Below are positions 8,136 to 16,381 of a stretch of 64,000 nt of DNA, piece after piece. Position 1 is the first letter of the stretch; each line of letters opens with the position of its first letter. The notes beneath the pieces are model-generated. The model was given only the letters and a program-made list of their open reading frames with translations. It was not told the DNA's origin and did not search any database. The translations under genes and the position numbers were made by a program. This DNA comes from Spirochaetales bacterium (lineage in GTDB: Bacteria > Spirochaetota > Leptospiria > Leptospirales > Leptonemataceae): positions 2,046,001 through 2,110,000 of the forward strand of contig JABTUL010000001.1 in the NCBI GenBank assembly GCA_015075425.1, given 5' to 3'.

Positions 8136-9835
8136 CACTGTTTCGCCTTCAAAGATTGTCCCCGATATCCATTTGCGCTGGAGCTGCGGCCGCCCTCTCT
8201 CTTCTGGCCGGACTTTATGCAGCTCAGACAAATAACAAGTTTTTAGTAAATCATTCTTTTTCTGGAGATACCAGAGCTTATACCGCTATCCTTTTCCGGG
8301 TCGGACTCCTTTCTGATGAGATAGGCCCGTGGAGAGCCATTCAATCTGAGTTGCAAAATAATAATCGCAATCCGCTGCGTACCATACCTGTCCTGGCCAC
8401 CTATCCGGCAGCGCTTAAAACCTATAACGCACACCTCCTGACCGCAGTCCCGGCGTTATCTCTCTTTGTTTTTCTCCTGAGCTACGTTGCCTGGAAACGT
8501 ACCGGCAGTTGGGGTTATGTGGCCTGTACAATGATTCTGCCATTCACTGGCCAGGCGCTCATGGATCCGGCGCGCGGGCTTCCGGCAAATCTTCCAGACA
8601 TCACGGCAGGCCACTTGGTGGCAGGGGCGTTTCTGGCACTCCTTCTGGCTAATGGGCCGCAAAATAAATTCTGGCTGATCATTTTTGGTGTTCTAATTGG
8701 CCTTGCCATCCTCTCACGGTGGTCAATCGTCGTGCAAATAGGGTTTGTTTTCCTCCCGCTGGTCGCCTGGCGAGTTCTGGGAAATACAGCGGAGGGAACG
8801 CGGAGAATTTCCGAATCCATCCAGAGGATAGCATACGCGGGCATCCCAATCCTACTGATTGCGGGCTACTTTCTGAATCGCTTCTCAGTTGCAAACTACC
8901 ACTTTTACGCAGCCAATGCCTATGGAATAGGCCATACGAGCGAAATGTCCCGGCAATTCCTTCTGCATTACACCGATGTATATTTGGGGGCAACGGGTCT
9001 GCTATGCATCAGTATGTACATCATTATTCCAACTTTCCTGGGACTCAGACCAAAAAAAACCATCAGAGAACATCTGGCTGCTCTGTCAGGCCCATGCCTC
9101 TTCTACATCTTCTTTGTGTACGTTTTGCGCCTCTATGGCGACCCGAGTACGCCCGCAATATTTCCATCGCTGATCTATGCCTTTGTCGCGGGAATCCCCC
9201 GGGAGACGCAAAAACTCAGGCAGGGATTCTCTGTCCTGATTATTTTGACATTCTTATCAATCCTTTATGCAGGTTTGCGGGGACACCGGGAAGTTAGCCA
9301 GCGCATACAGAATCCTGGTAGCGCGGACCTGCGTGAAGCCAATTTTGAGAAAACTGCAGCTCGCACCCTTGCCAGCATTCACGACACTGGATCTGCCCCA
9401 AAGATCGATACCTTTTTTTTCCCGTACTGCACAGCCATTTTTTTGAGGTCTGTCGCTGAGCACGATTTCCCCATTGTGTGTACGGGATTCTTTGAGAAAC
9501 ATGACGTTGCCTACCAGTATCATTTCAAAACAACGGATCCTGGCCGGATTGCAGCCAGAATACTCCCTGAAATCTCAAAAAAGTTAAACGCGGTATTCAT
9601 TATCCAGGACCCTTCAAATGAGGACGCAAAGATTCTTTTCACCAATGACAATGGTTCCATGAATAAAATACCCGCCGTCCTGATCGGCAAAACCCGGGAG
9701 TATCTTTTCCGCAGCACGCATTGGAAACGTCATCCCGTTCTGCTCGATTCTCCCTGGGGGAAAATCGAGCTTTTCTTAAACGTAAAAATTCTGTCCGCTA
9801 CAATGGATTCTGACCGCGGTGCGACCGAGCCATGA
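8132..9835 (+). CDS. Multi-pass membrane protein, probable GT-C-type glycosyltransferase
   Basis: 567 residues if started at the TTG (8132) that overlaps the rmlA stop as TTGA; a longer frame into rmlA lacks support. There are about eight to ten hydrophobic segments, for example SLFVFLLSYVAW, FWLIIFGVLIGLAIL, IAYAGIPILLIAGYFL and FYIFFVYVLRLYG, followed by a soluble C-terminal stretch of about 180 residues. The first loop holds NHSFSGDTRAY, and an acidic residue at this position is typical of GT-C enzymes using polyprenyl-phosphate sugars. No Pfam family is certain. With the GtrB-like (10928) and GtrA-like (13284) genes it fits the variable transferase of a Gtr-type periplasmic modification system. 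This role is inference. Confidence 0.6.
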   Translation: MTLFRLQRLSPISICAGAAAALSLLAGLYAAQTNNKFLVNHSFSGDTRAYTAILFRVGLLSDEIGPWRAIQSELQNNNRNPLRTIPVLATYPAALKTYNAHLLTAVPALSLFVFLLSYVAWKRTGSWGYVACTMILPFTGQALMDPARGLPANLPDITAGHLVAGAFLALLLANGPQNKFWLIIFGVLIGLAILSRWSIVVQIGFVFLPLVAWRVLGNTAEGTRRISESIQRIAYAGIPILLIAGYFLNRFSVANYHFYAANAYGIGHTSEMSRQFLLHYTDVYLGATGLLCISMYIIIPTFLGLRPKKTIREHLAALSGPCLFYIFFVYVLRLYGDPSTPAIFPSLIYAFVAGIPRETQKLRQGFSVLIILTFLSILYAGLRGHREVSQRIQNPGSADLREANFEKTAARTLASIHDTGSAPKIDTFFFPYCTAIFLRSVAEHDFPIVCTGFFEKHDVAYQYHFKTTDPGRIAARILPEISKKLNAVFIIQDPSNEDAKILFTNDNGSMNKIPAVLIGKTREYLFRSTHWKRHPVLLDSPWGKIELFLNVKILSATMDSDRGATEP

Positions 9836-10956
9836 TTCCCCTGAATGACCTCGCCAGATCTGTCGACTATTCGACCCTGAGGGAAATTACCGGCAGGGTT
9901 GTCAGTTCGGGAATGTTCATCGGTGGAAAGGAGCTTGAAACCTTTGAAAGGGCTTTTGCCGGGTTTTGCCAGGCCCAATCCTGTATCGGCGTCGCCAATG
10001 GAACGGATGCGATCGAAATTGTTTTGCGGGCGCTGGGAATCAAGACTGGTGACCGCGTGGTCTGTGCCGCAAATGCTGGCGGTTACTCTGCCACTGCGAT
10101 TGTCGCCTGCGGAGCTGTGCCGATCTTCGCCGATATCGAACGTGTGTCCCTTGCTCTGGATACAGATTCTACACGGCAAGCAATACAGGAAAACAGACCA
10201 CAGGCCGTAATTCTAACTCACCTGTACGGAAAATTGGCTGCCCATACGGATGAACTGGTCGCATTATGCCAGGAGCTGAGCATACCGTTAATTGAGGACT
10301 GCGCCCAGGCGCACGGGGCCAATCGATCCGGAAAGTTTGCGGGAACATTCGGAACGGCAGGAACATTCAGTTTTTACCCGACCAAGAATCTTGGAGCCCT
10401 GGGTGACGCCGGGGCCATAGTAACGGATAACGCTCATTTAGCCGGGATTGCCCGCGAAATCCGACAATATGGCTGGCGATCCAGATACTATAGCGTCCGG
10501 CCTGGCCGAAATTCCAGAATGGATGAGATCCAGGCAGCCGTACTCAATGCACGCCTTCCTGGACTCGAAGAGAGAAATGAGCTGCGGCGGGAGGTTGCCA
10601 GAATCTACATCGATGGCCTGTCCGGATCCCCGGAACTTCCGCGTTTTGATGTCTCCAGTTCCGACTATGTAGCGCATTTATTTGTTATAGAGTCTGAACA
10701 CCGGGCGGCTTTAAAGGTTTTCTTGCAACAGTCTGGAGTGCAGTCTGAAATTCACTATCCCGTTCCTGACTACAATCAAGAATGGTACCGCTCCCTAATA
10801 GGGAGCCAGTCAGCGGAAGACTTACCCGTTACGGAATGGGCCTGCCGCTCTGTTCTGTCGCTTCCTTGCTTCCCGGAGCTCTCTCATAAAGAAACTGATC
10901 ATATTATTCAGGCGGTCCGCAACTTCTATGAAAAAAAACCTACTTTCGCAAAGTAA
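9832..10956 (+). CDS. fdtB: dTDP-3-keto-6-deoxyhexose 3-aminotransferase (FdtB/QdtB type)
   Basis: 374-residue PLP enzyme of the DegT/DnrJ/EryC1 family. Visible: GVANGTDAIEIVLRAL (phosphate pocket), DCAQAHGA, and FSFYPTKNLGALGDAGA carrying the Schiff-base lysine. The NLGALGDAGA tail after the lysine is typical of 3-aminotransferases such as FdtB and QdtB, as opposed to the TTGEGG tail of 4-aminotransferases. It should aminate C3 of the FdtA product to give dTDP-Fuc3N or dTDP-Qui3N. It overlaps the previous gene by 4 bases (ATGA) and the next gene by 29. The epimer cannot be decided by eye. Confidence 0.85.
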   Translation: MIPLNDLARSVDYSTLREITGRVVSSGMFIGGKELETFERAFAGFCQAQSCIGVANGTDAIEIVLRALGIKTGDRVVCAANAGGYSATAIVACGAVPIFADIERVSLALDTDSTRQAIQENRPQAVILTHLYGKLAAHTDELVALCQELSIPLIEDCAQAHGANRSGKFAGTFGTAGTFSFYPTKNLGALGDAGAIVTDNAHLAGIAREIRQYGWRSRYYSVRPGRNSRMDEIQAAVLNARLPGLEERNELRREVARIYIDGLSGSPELPRFDVSSSDYVAHLFVIESEHRAALKVFLQQSGVQSEIHYPVPDYNQEWYRSLIGSQSAEDLPVTEWACRSVLSLPCFPELSHKETDHIIQAVRNFYEKKPTFAK

Positions 10957-11956
10957 TTCAAAGGGGTCAAAGCGCCCTCTGATGTCCATTGTCGTACCAG
11001 TGTACTACAATGCTGAAAACTTACCGGCAACAATACCCGAACTTCTCGGGTTGAGGACGATCATTAGCGATGTCGATCTTGAACTATTGTTTGTTGACGA
11101 CGGTTCGCGAGACGACTCTTTTCTGATCCTGAGAAAATTTCAGAGTGATTACCCTGGTGTAATTCGTATTGTGCGTTTAACCCGAAACTTTGGTTCATTT
11201 GCGGCCATGCAGGCGGGCCTTAATGCCGCAAGGGGTGATTGCATTGGCATTATTTCAGCAGATCTGCAGGACCCACCGGAACTATTTGCAGAAATGTTCC
11301 GTCACTGGCAGGCTGGAATCAAAACAGTTTATGCCGTGCGACAGTCCCGGCAAGATCGCTTCGCGTCAAAACTACTGGCGCAGACCTTCTACTGGTTCAT
11401 TCGCCGGTTATCAGTTCCGGATTATCCTCCTGGCGGCTTTGATTTCTGCCTTATGGACCGTCAAGTATGCAACGCAGTTACGAGTATGGAAGAAAAGAAT
11501 ACGCACTTGATGACCCTGATATTCTGGCTGGGATTTCCCTACGTCACGCTGCCCTATCACAGGGCCCCGAGGGCAATGGGAAAAAGTCGATGGACTCTAT
11601 CCAAAAGAATAAAATTGGCAATCGATTCCTTCGTCAGCTTTTCCTACACCCCCATTCGATTGCTTTCAGTCACGGGCCTGTGCTTTGCTTCGCTTTCATT
11701 CCTTTACGGGAGCATAATCGCGTATTTACGCTTCGCTAACAATATCCCCATAGCCGGTTGGTCCGCGACCATGGTTTTTGTAACTTTCACCGCCGGGATT
11801 CAGATGACAATGATTGGTGTGCTCGGAGAGTACCTCTGGAGAGCTCTGGATGCGGCCCGCAGGCGTCCCCAGTACGTCATAGATGAAATCTTTGAGACGG
11901 CGAGTCAATCTCTTCCCGGCGGTGCTGTTTCGCAGAAAAAGCGGAGACCCGAGTAA
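10928..11956 (+). CDS. GtrB-like polyprenyl-phosphate glycosyltransferase (GT2)
   Basis: 342 residues. GT2 catalytic domain with MSIVVPVYYNAENL, FVDDGSRDDS, LTRNFGSFAAMQAGL and ISADLQDPPE (the DxD-equivalent). Two C-terminal membrane spans follow (about 235-260 and 275-300), ending GEYLWRALDAARRRPQYVI, the classic GtrB/Dpm1-like ending. Such enzymes load a sugar onto undecaprenyl phosphate on the cytoplasmic face for use outside the membrane. The ATG at 10928 overlaps fdtB by 29 bases; the ATG at 10982 (MSIVVP) is an alternative with AAGGGG upstream. Given its position inside the fdt genes, the sugar may be the formamido-deoxyhexose. Confidence 0.85.
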   Translation: MKKNLLSQSNSKGSKRPLMSIVVPVYYNAENLPATIPELLGLRTIISDVDLELLFVDDGSRDDSFLILRKFQSDYPGVIRIVRLTRNFGSFAAMQAGLNAARGDCIGIISADLQDPPELFAEMFRHWQAGIKTVYAVRQSRQDRFASKLLAQTFYWFIRRLSVPDYPPGGFDFCLMDRQVCNAVTSMEEKNTHLMTLIFWLGFPYVTLPYHRAPRAMGKSRWTLSKRIKLAIDSFVSFSYTPIRLLSVTGLCFASLSFLYGSIIAYLRFANNIPIAGWSATMVFVTFTAGIQMTMIGVLGEYLWRALDAARRRPQYVIDEIFETASQSLPGGAVSQKKRRPE

Positions 11957-12378
11957 TGCAGCAAAGGGAGTTTTCTCTTACGGAATTGCCTCTTTTCAGA
12001 GACGAGCGCGGAAGCCTCTCCTTCGCGCAAACTCCGGACCATGTCCCGTTCCCGATCAAGCGAGTATTCTGGCTGTACGAAGCGGACGGCACCACAATCC
12101 GGGGACAGCATGCGCACCGAACATTGCACCAATTTCTGGTGGCCGTATCGGGGTCCGTTTCGATAGACCTCTCGGACGGCCACAAAACAGCGCAATTTAC
12201 ACTTTCGCAAGGCCACAAAGGACTCTACATCCCACCCCTCACCTGGACGAGCCTTTCAGATTTCACGACCAACGTCATAATCATCGCTTTCGCCTCCGAA
12301 ACCTATGATGCTTCGGATTACATTCACGATTATCTAGAATTTCAGGAACTGTCCTCTTCAATTCTATCCCAGGACTGA
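11956..12378 (+). CDS. fdtA: dTDP-4-keto-6-deoxyglucose 3,4-ketoisomerase (FdtA/QdtA type cupin)
   Basis: 140-residue cupin of the WxcM/FdtA family. Visible: RDERGSLSFAQ, the KRVFWLYEA strand, and the signature RGQHAHRTLHQF with the catalytic histidines, then VSGSVSIDLSDG. It moves the keto group from C4 to C3 of the RmlB product so that FdtB can aminate C3. FdtA and QdtA differ in C4 stereochemistry and I cannot tell them apart here. The start codon overlaps the gtrB-like stop (TAATG). The last 37 bases overlap the convergent formyltransferase gene. Confidence 0.9.
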   Translation: MQQREFSLTELPLFRDERGSLSFAQTPDHVPFPIKRVFWLYEADGTTIRGQHAHRTLHQFLVAVSGSVSIDLSDGHKTAQFTLSQGHKGLYIPPLTWTSLSDFTTNVIIIAFASETYDASDYIHDYLEFQELSSSILSQD

Positions 12379-13229
12379 AAGGTAAATCGAACGGGATTGT
12401 CAAGGCAGCTGACAATCGCTGACCCAAAATCTTTGACCAGAATAGTCCCGGGAGGGGCGGCAAAGGCATTTTCATCACCAACGGTCCCCGGATGGCTCAC
12501 AACTTCCACGGACGATATTGCCTTTCCGCGGAATAGTGGCAATTGATACGGTGGAAAAATCAGGGCTCGAATTTGATTCTGGACATCGATAGCGGGGAGA
12601 TTGAAGTCAGTGATTTCTATCCGGGCGTAGTCGACTGAAGCACGACGATATTCGGAGACGCGCCGGCTTGATTGAGCGACCAGACTGAATTCACGGCCCG
12701 TAATCAGCCTTTGAAGATTACTCTTAAATAGTTCATATCCATAACGATTATATAGTATATACAAATCAAAGGCCGTGCAGAAGGTCGGAATTTCAAACAG
12801 GAGCTGGTCTACAATATCCCCGTCATCTACGCCGGGGGCAATTGCATGCAAAGTGACACCGGTAATTTTCTCACCATTATAAATGGGCCAGTAAGACGTT
12901 AGCGCTCCGCGATAAGCCGGGAGAGCTGAAAAATGAATATTATAGGACCGAGCACCCCGAAGCTGCTCCATCCTCAGCAGTCGATCATACTCAAGGGATA
13001 CAACCACATCATCTCCGCTCAACTCAAGATCATCCAACGAACCAATCAGCGGAATGGAGCGACGTGCGGCAAAACCACGAAGGGAGGGCTCCCATGAATC
13101 ATTCCCGTCATCGGCAGAAACCGGCAGAACATACAAATCGATAGGAGTTTTCATCAAACGAATAATGTCCTGCGCAAAGCCGACGCAGTTCACTCCTAAA
13201 AAAGTCTTGCCACAAAAAACCATTTTCAT
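12342..13229 (-). CDS. Sugar-nucleotide N-formyltransferase
   Basis: 295 residues, related to methionyl-tRNA formyltransferase. Key evidence is YNIHFSALPAYRGALTSYW, matching the family NxHxSxLPxYRG with catalytic Asn and His, and the downstream GVDDGDIVDQ with the catalytic Asp. It lacks the tRNA-binding length of Fmt and sits among fdt genes. It most likely formylates the 3-amino group of dTDP-Fuc3N/Qui3N using N10-formyltetrahydrofolate, as known for WlaRD/QdtF enzymes. I chose ATG 13229 (MKMVFCGKTFLG); the frame extends 21 codons further without good start evidence. It is transcribed against fdtA with tail overlap and divergently from the gtrA-like gene. Substrate is inference from context. 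Confidence 0.85.
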   Translation of the reverse strand: MKMVFCGKTFLGVNCVGFAQDIIRLMKTPIDLYVLPVSADDGNDSWEPSLRGFAARRSIPLIGSLDDLELSGDDVVVSLEYDRLLRMEQLRGARSYNIHFSALPAYRGALTSYWPIYNGEKITGVTLHAIAPGVDDGDIVDQLLFEIPTFCTAFDLYILYNRYGYELFKSNLQRLITGREFSLVAQSSRRVSEYRRASVDYARIEITDFNLPAIDVQNQIRALIFPPYQLPLFRGKAISSVEVVSHPGTVGDENAFAAPPGTILVKDFGSAIVSCLDNPVRFTFQSWDRIEEDSS

Positions 13230-13283
13230 AAGGTGATCAGATCTCCATATAGTGCAGGGTCTTGCTTCCTTGGACGGGCAGTC

Positions 13284-13676
13284 GTGAGACAAATAACCTC
13301 AGCAATAGAGTTTGCTCGTTTCGTTGCGGCGGGAGCGACCAATACAATCGTAACCCTTGGACTGTACTTTGCTCTGGGTTACATACTTCCCTACCACCTG
13401 GCTTATGCGATAGCCTATATCACCGGAATTCTTCTCTCTTACTATTTGAATTCACGCTGGGTATTTAAAACGCCGCTTAACTGGATCGGGTTATTATCCT
13501 TCCCCCTTGTTTACGTAGTCCAGTTTTCTGCGAATGTATTTTTGCTTTTCCTGCTTGTGGAAATTTTGGGCTGGCATGAGTGGCTGGCACCCCTGGTCGT
13601 AATTGCGATAAGTGTACCAATTACCTTTGTAATGTCGCGGTTTATCCTGAAACGTTCTGATAATTTAGATCAGTAA
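13284..13676 (+). CDS. GtrA-like membrane protein
   Basis: 130 residues with four hydrophobic segments (FVAAGATNTIVTLGLYFAL, AIAYITGILLSYYLN, LLSFPLVYVVQFSANVFL, LVVIAISVPITFVMSRF). SYYLNSRWVF is the GtrA/DPMS hallmark. GtrA proteins are thought to flip or assist polyprenyl-phosphate sugars across the inner membrane. I prefer the GTG at 13284 because it gives the family-like start VRQITSAIEFARFVAAG; a GTG at 13233 is possible. It is 3 bases from the convergent transketolase stop and divergent from the formyltransferase. It completes a GtrA/GtrB/GT-C trio with 10928 and 8132. Confidence 0.85.
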   Translation: MRQITSAIEFARFVAAGATNTIVTLGLYFALGYILPYHLAYAIAYITGILLSYYLNSRWVFKTPLNWIGLLSFPLVYVVQFSANVFLLFLLVEILGWHEWLAPLVVIAISVPITFVMSRFILKRSDNLDQ

Positions 13677-13679
13677 AGG

Positions 13680-15623
13680 TCAGGAGAGGTTCAAAAACGC
13701 CTGGCTGAGCGACTCCCGATCAAGCCCATAGTATTCCAGTATCTCAGGATTGCGACCACACACGGGAATGTCATCCAAGCCATAGTGCTCTATCGTCTGA
13801 CCTTTACAAGAGCCGGTCCGCGCCATGACTGCTGCCAGCATCTCCCCCTGCCCCCCCTTGCGATAGTGATTGTCGAGGAAAATAATGCGAGAGAATTTTT
13901 GTACCGTCACGGAGAGCCATTCCGCATCAACCTGGTTAAGCCATGGAAGGTTGACCAGACACACAGAAATACCCTGGCGGGCAGCCATTTGCGCGGCAAC
14001 AAAAGCTTCTGCGAGGAGTACCGGGCCATAGGCAAAGACGATCAGATCCTTTCCTTCATGGAGGATAACGCCCCGCCCTTCTATCAAAGTGTAATCATCA
14101 GGCAGTTGAAATTGCACCTCGACGGGAATGCTGACCAGGCGGATATACGTCGAATCTTGATTCTTGTTCACAGCCCACTTAAGGGCCAGGCGCACCTCAC
14201 GTTCACAGGAGGGTTCAATCATCGTGAGTCCGGGAATGCCTCCCAGCGCGGAAATGTCCCGAACAGACTGGTGGGAATGACCGGGCCCCGCCGGAAGAAC
14301 ACCTGCCAGACTGCCGACATAAATGATTTTCGTTTTTTCGGAAGAGTTGTTGTAGATTTGTTCATTTGGTCGAGTGGAGAGAAAGCAGGCAAAGCTGTGA
14401 ACGATGGGTAGCTTCCCCATCAAAGCCAGGCCACCCGCTGTCGAAACCATATCTTGTTCGGCGATCCCGGATTCAATGAATCGCTCCGGGAAGCGCTTGC
14501 TGAAAGGTATCAGACCCGTATCCAGTATCAGGTCAGCATCAAGAGCCAGAATGTCATGTCTCTCCCCTGCCAGCTGAACAAGCTCATCGCCGTAGGCTGC
14601 AATGAGTTTCTGTGGCTTGCTCGGAATTACTTTAGGTGGCTGCTCTGTCTCGCTTATGGAAATATCTCCCAGACCCGCAGATCCAAGTTTTGCATTAATT
14701 CCCTGCAACAACTCCTGGAAGGCATCTGCGTAATGGTCTGCTGCCGGGGCTCCGCTATGGAACCTGTACATCGTACCATCTTCAGAAGTAACCATGGTTT
14801 GCATGAAGGATACGCCCTTTCCTTTTATTGTGTCTGCTATAAGAACCTTGGGCCGGTCCGGGATACTCCTGAAGCGGTCCAGAACCTCTTTGACATCATA
14901 AAGGTTATGCCCATCGCAGCGCGCCACTTCCCAACCAAAGGCCCGGAATTTCGCCTCAAGATCACCCAGATCACTGACATCCTTCACCCAGGTGTCCGAC
15001 TGTATCTTGTTGTGGTCCACGATCATTGTGATTTCGCCATACGGCGCATTGGCTACCGGCTGGAGCGATTCCCATATCTGGCCTTCCTGAAGCTCACCGT
15101 CACCGGTCATTACAAACACCCTTCTGGGTATTCCATTCAGGCGTGCCGCAATGATTATCCCCTTTGCTTTGGAAATACCCATACCCAGGGAACCGGTATT
15201 GGTCACAAGACCCGGAACAGACACATCCGGATGGCCAGGCAGACCATTCAGCTTCCGTAATTGATGCAGCAGATGGAACTCCAAGCGACCGAGCCCGATC
15301 AGAACGGAATACAGCCCGGGTGCATCATGCCCTTTCGAAGAGAAAAAAAGGTCTTGTGGTTTTCCGTCAGCAGCTATGCTTAAATTCAATTCCTCTGTAT
15401 AAAGATAAGTGATGAGATCCATGGAGCTGAAGCTGGTACCGATGTGCCCGCTCCCCGCCAGGGTGATCATGTAAAGCGCGTTGAGCCGATTGATATCTGC
15501 AAGAATAGAAGCTCGATCAACAGGATTCCAATCCGCCTGACAGATTCGCTGAATTTCAGCTAATTTTATGTAGAAAAGTTGAGATCCTGCCTTCTCATCG
15601 ATTAAATTCGCTTTTTCGCCCAT
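13680..15623 (-). CDS. Transketolase, full length, in a nonulosonate module
   Basis: 647 residues, a complete TPP enzyme. The N-terminal half shows GSGHIGTSFSSMDLI and the TPP/Mg motif VMTGDGELQEGQIWES. The central pyrimidine domain shows FIESGIAEQDMVSTAGGLAL with the conserved Glu. The C-terminal domain ends in the usual fold. Start ATG 15623 overlaps the upstream stop (TAATG). Transketolase moves a two-carbon ketol unit between sugar phosphates. A dedicated copy coupled to a CMP-sugar synthetase is unusual and suggests it shapes the sugar precursor of this module. It might also be a housekeeping enzyme caught in the locus, or use 2-keto acids. The last gene of the long minus-strand run. Confidence 0.85.
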   Translation of the reverse strand: MGEKANLIDEKAGSQLFYIKLAEIQRICQADWNPVDRASILADINRLNALYMITLAGSGHIGTSFSSMDLITYLYTEELNLSIAADGKPQDLFFSSKGHDAPGLYSVLIGLGRLEFHLLHQLRKLNGLPGHPDVSVPGLVTNTGSLGMGISKAKGIIIAARLNGIPRRVFVMTGDGELQEGQIWESLQPVANAPYGEITMIVDHNKIQSDTWVKDVSDLGDLEAKFRAFGWEVARCDGHNLYDVKEVLDRFRSIPDRPKVLIADTIKGKGVSFMQTMVTSEDGTMYRFHSGAPAADHYADAFQELLQGINAKLGSAGLGDISISETEQPPKVIPSKPQKLIAAYGDELVQLAGERHDILALDADLILDTGLIPFSKRFPERFIESGIAEQDMVSTAGGLALMGKLPIVHSFACFLSTRPNEQIYNNSSEKTKIIYVGSLAGVLPAGPGHSHQSVRDISALGGIPGLTMIEPSCEREVRLALKWAVNKNQDSTYIRLVSIPVEVQFQLPDDYTLIEGRGVILHEGKDLIVFAYGPVLLAEAFVAAQMAARQGISVCLVNLPWLNQVDAEWLSVTVQKFSRIIFLDNHYRKGGQGEMLAAVMARTGSCKGQTIEHYGLDDIPVCGRNPEILEYYGLDRESLSQAFLNLS

Positions 15624-16381
15624 TACAGGTTGCCCTCCCTCCGCACTCGGGGCAGCTCCGCGTGCCCGGAAGACAGCATATATTCGGCAATGATCCAATC
15701 CATCTCGCGATTGATGTCAAAACCTTCGGTTTCATCTGTGATGAAGGGCATGATACTGTCGCCGGCTATACTGCCTCGCCCGAGCACCACATCTATCCTC
15801 GCTATTTCGAGGCTTGCATTTTGCACATATACTTCCGGTAAAGTTTGGTACGGGGAACTATGCCAGGGTACGGCATTCAAATCAGGATTTATCATAACAG
15901 GTGTCATACGTGCTCCATTAATACGCCACATCTTGGCCGGATGCTCATGACACTTTTCAACCGCCCGCAAGGAATCCGCGAAACCATCCTCCAGAAACTC
16001 GTTCCACGCTCGCCGGATTGTAGCGGCCGTGCGAAAGGGGCTTGTAGGGCGCAGGATAGAAAAATACTCCGCCGTCTCCCCCGATTCTTTGAGCGTGCCA
16101 AGCAAGTGACCAATCCACTCTATATCCGGAGAATTATCGCCGGCGAACTCGGGCGGGCGCAAGAATGGAACTTCAGCCCCATACATTCGAGCGATCCGGG
16201 CTATTTCATTGCTGTCGGTGGAAACAATGACCCTGGTGAACACCCCGGAGTCCAGAGCGGCGCCTATGGAATAGGCAATGAGCGGATGACCTTCCAGCTC
16301 TCGCACATTCTTCCCCGCAATACGCTTGGAACCGGAGCGAGCCGGAATAAGCCCCAGACAGGAGGATGTTGGTTCTCCCAT
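15623..16381 (-). CDS. neuA: CMP-nonulosonate cytidylyltransferase (NeuA family), first copy
   Basis: 252 residues. Start IPARSGSKRIAGKNVRELEG is the CTP-binding signature of CMP-sialic acid synthetases. VIVSTDSNEIARIA and ILRPTSPFRTAATI (substrate loop) follow. It should activate the module-A 3-deoxy acid as a CMP sugar for a glycosyltransferase. It is directly adjacent to the aldehyde dehydrogenase gene (TGAATG, no spacer) and overlaps the transketolase start by one base, so it is tightly coupled. Specificity (Neu5Ac, KDN, Leg, Kdo-like) is not readable. Confidence 0.88.
   Translation of the reverse strand: MGEPTSSCLGLIPARSGSKRIAGKNVRELEGHPLIAYSIGAALDSGVFTRVIVSTDSNEIARIARMYGAEVPFLRPPEFAGDNSPDIEWIGHLLGTLKESGETAEYFSILRPTSPFRTAATIRRAWNEFLEDGFADSLRAVEKCHEHPAKMWRINGARMTPVMINPDLNAVPWHSSPYQTLPEVYVQNASLEIARIDVVLGRGSIAGDSIMPFITDETEGFDINREMDWIIAEYMLSSGHAELPRVRREGNL

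Noticed and set aside
14454-15260. Long plus-strand open frame (268 codons) opposite the transketolase
   Set aside because: It lies fully antisense to a clear TPP enzyme and its translation has no recognisable motif or hydrophobic pattern.
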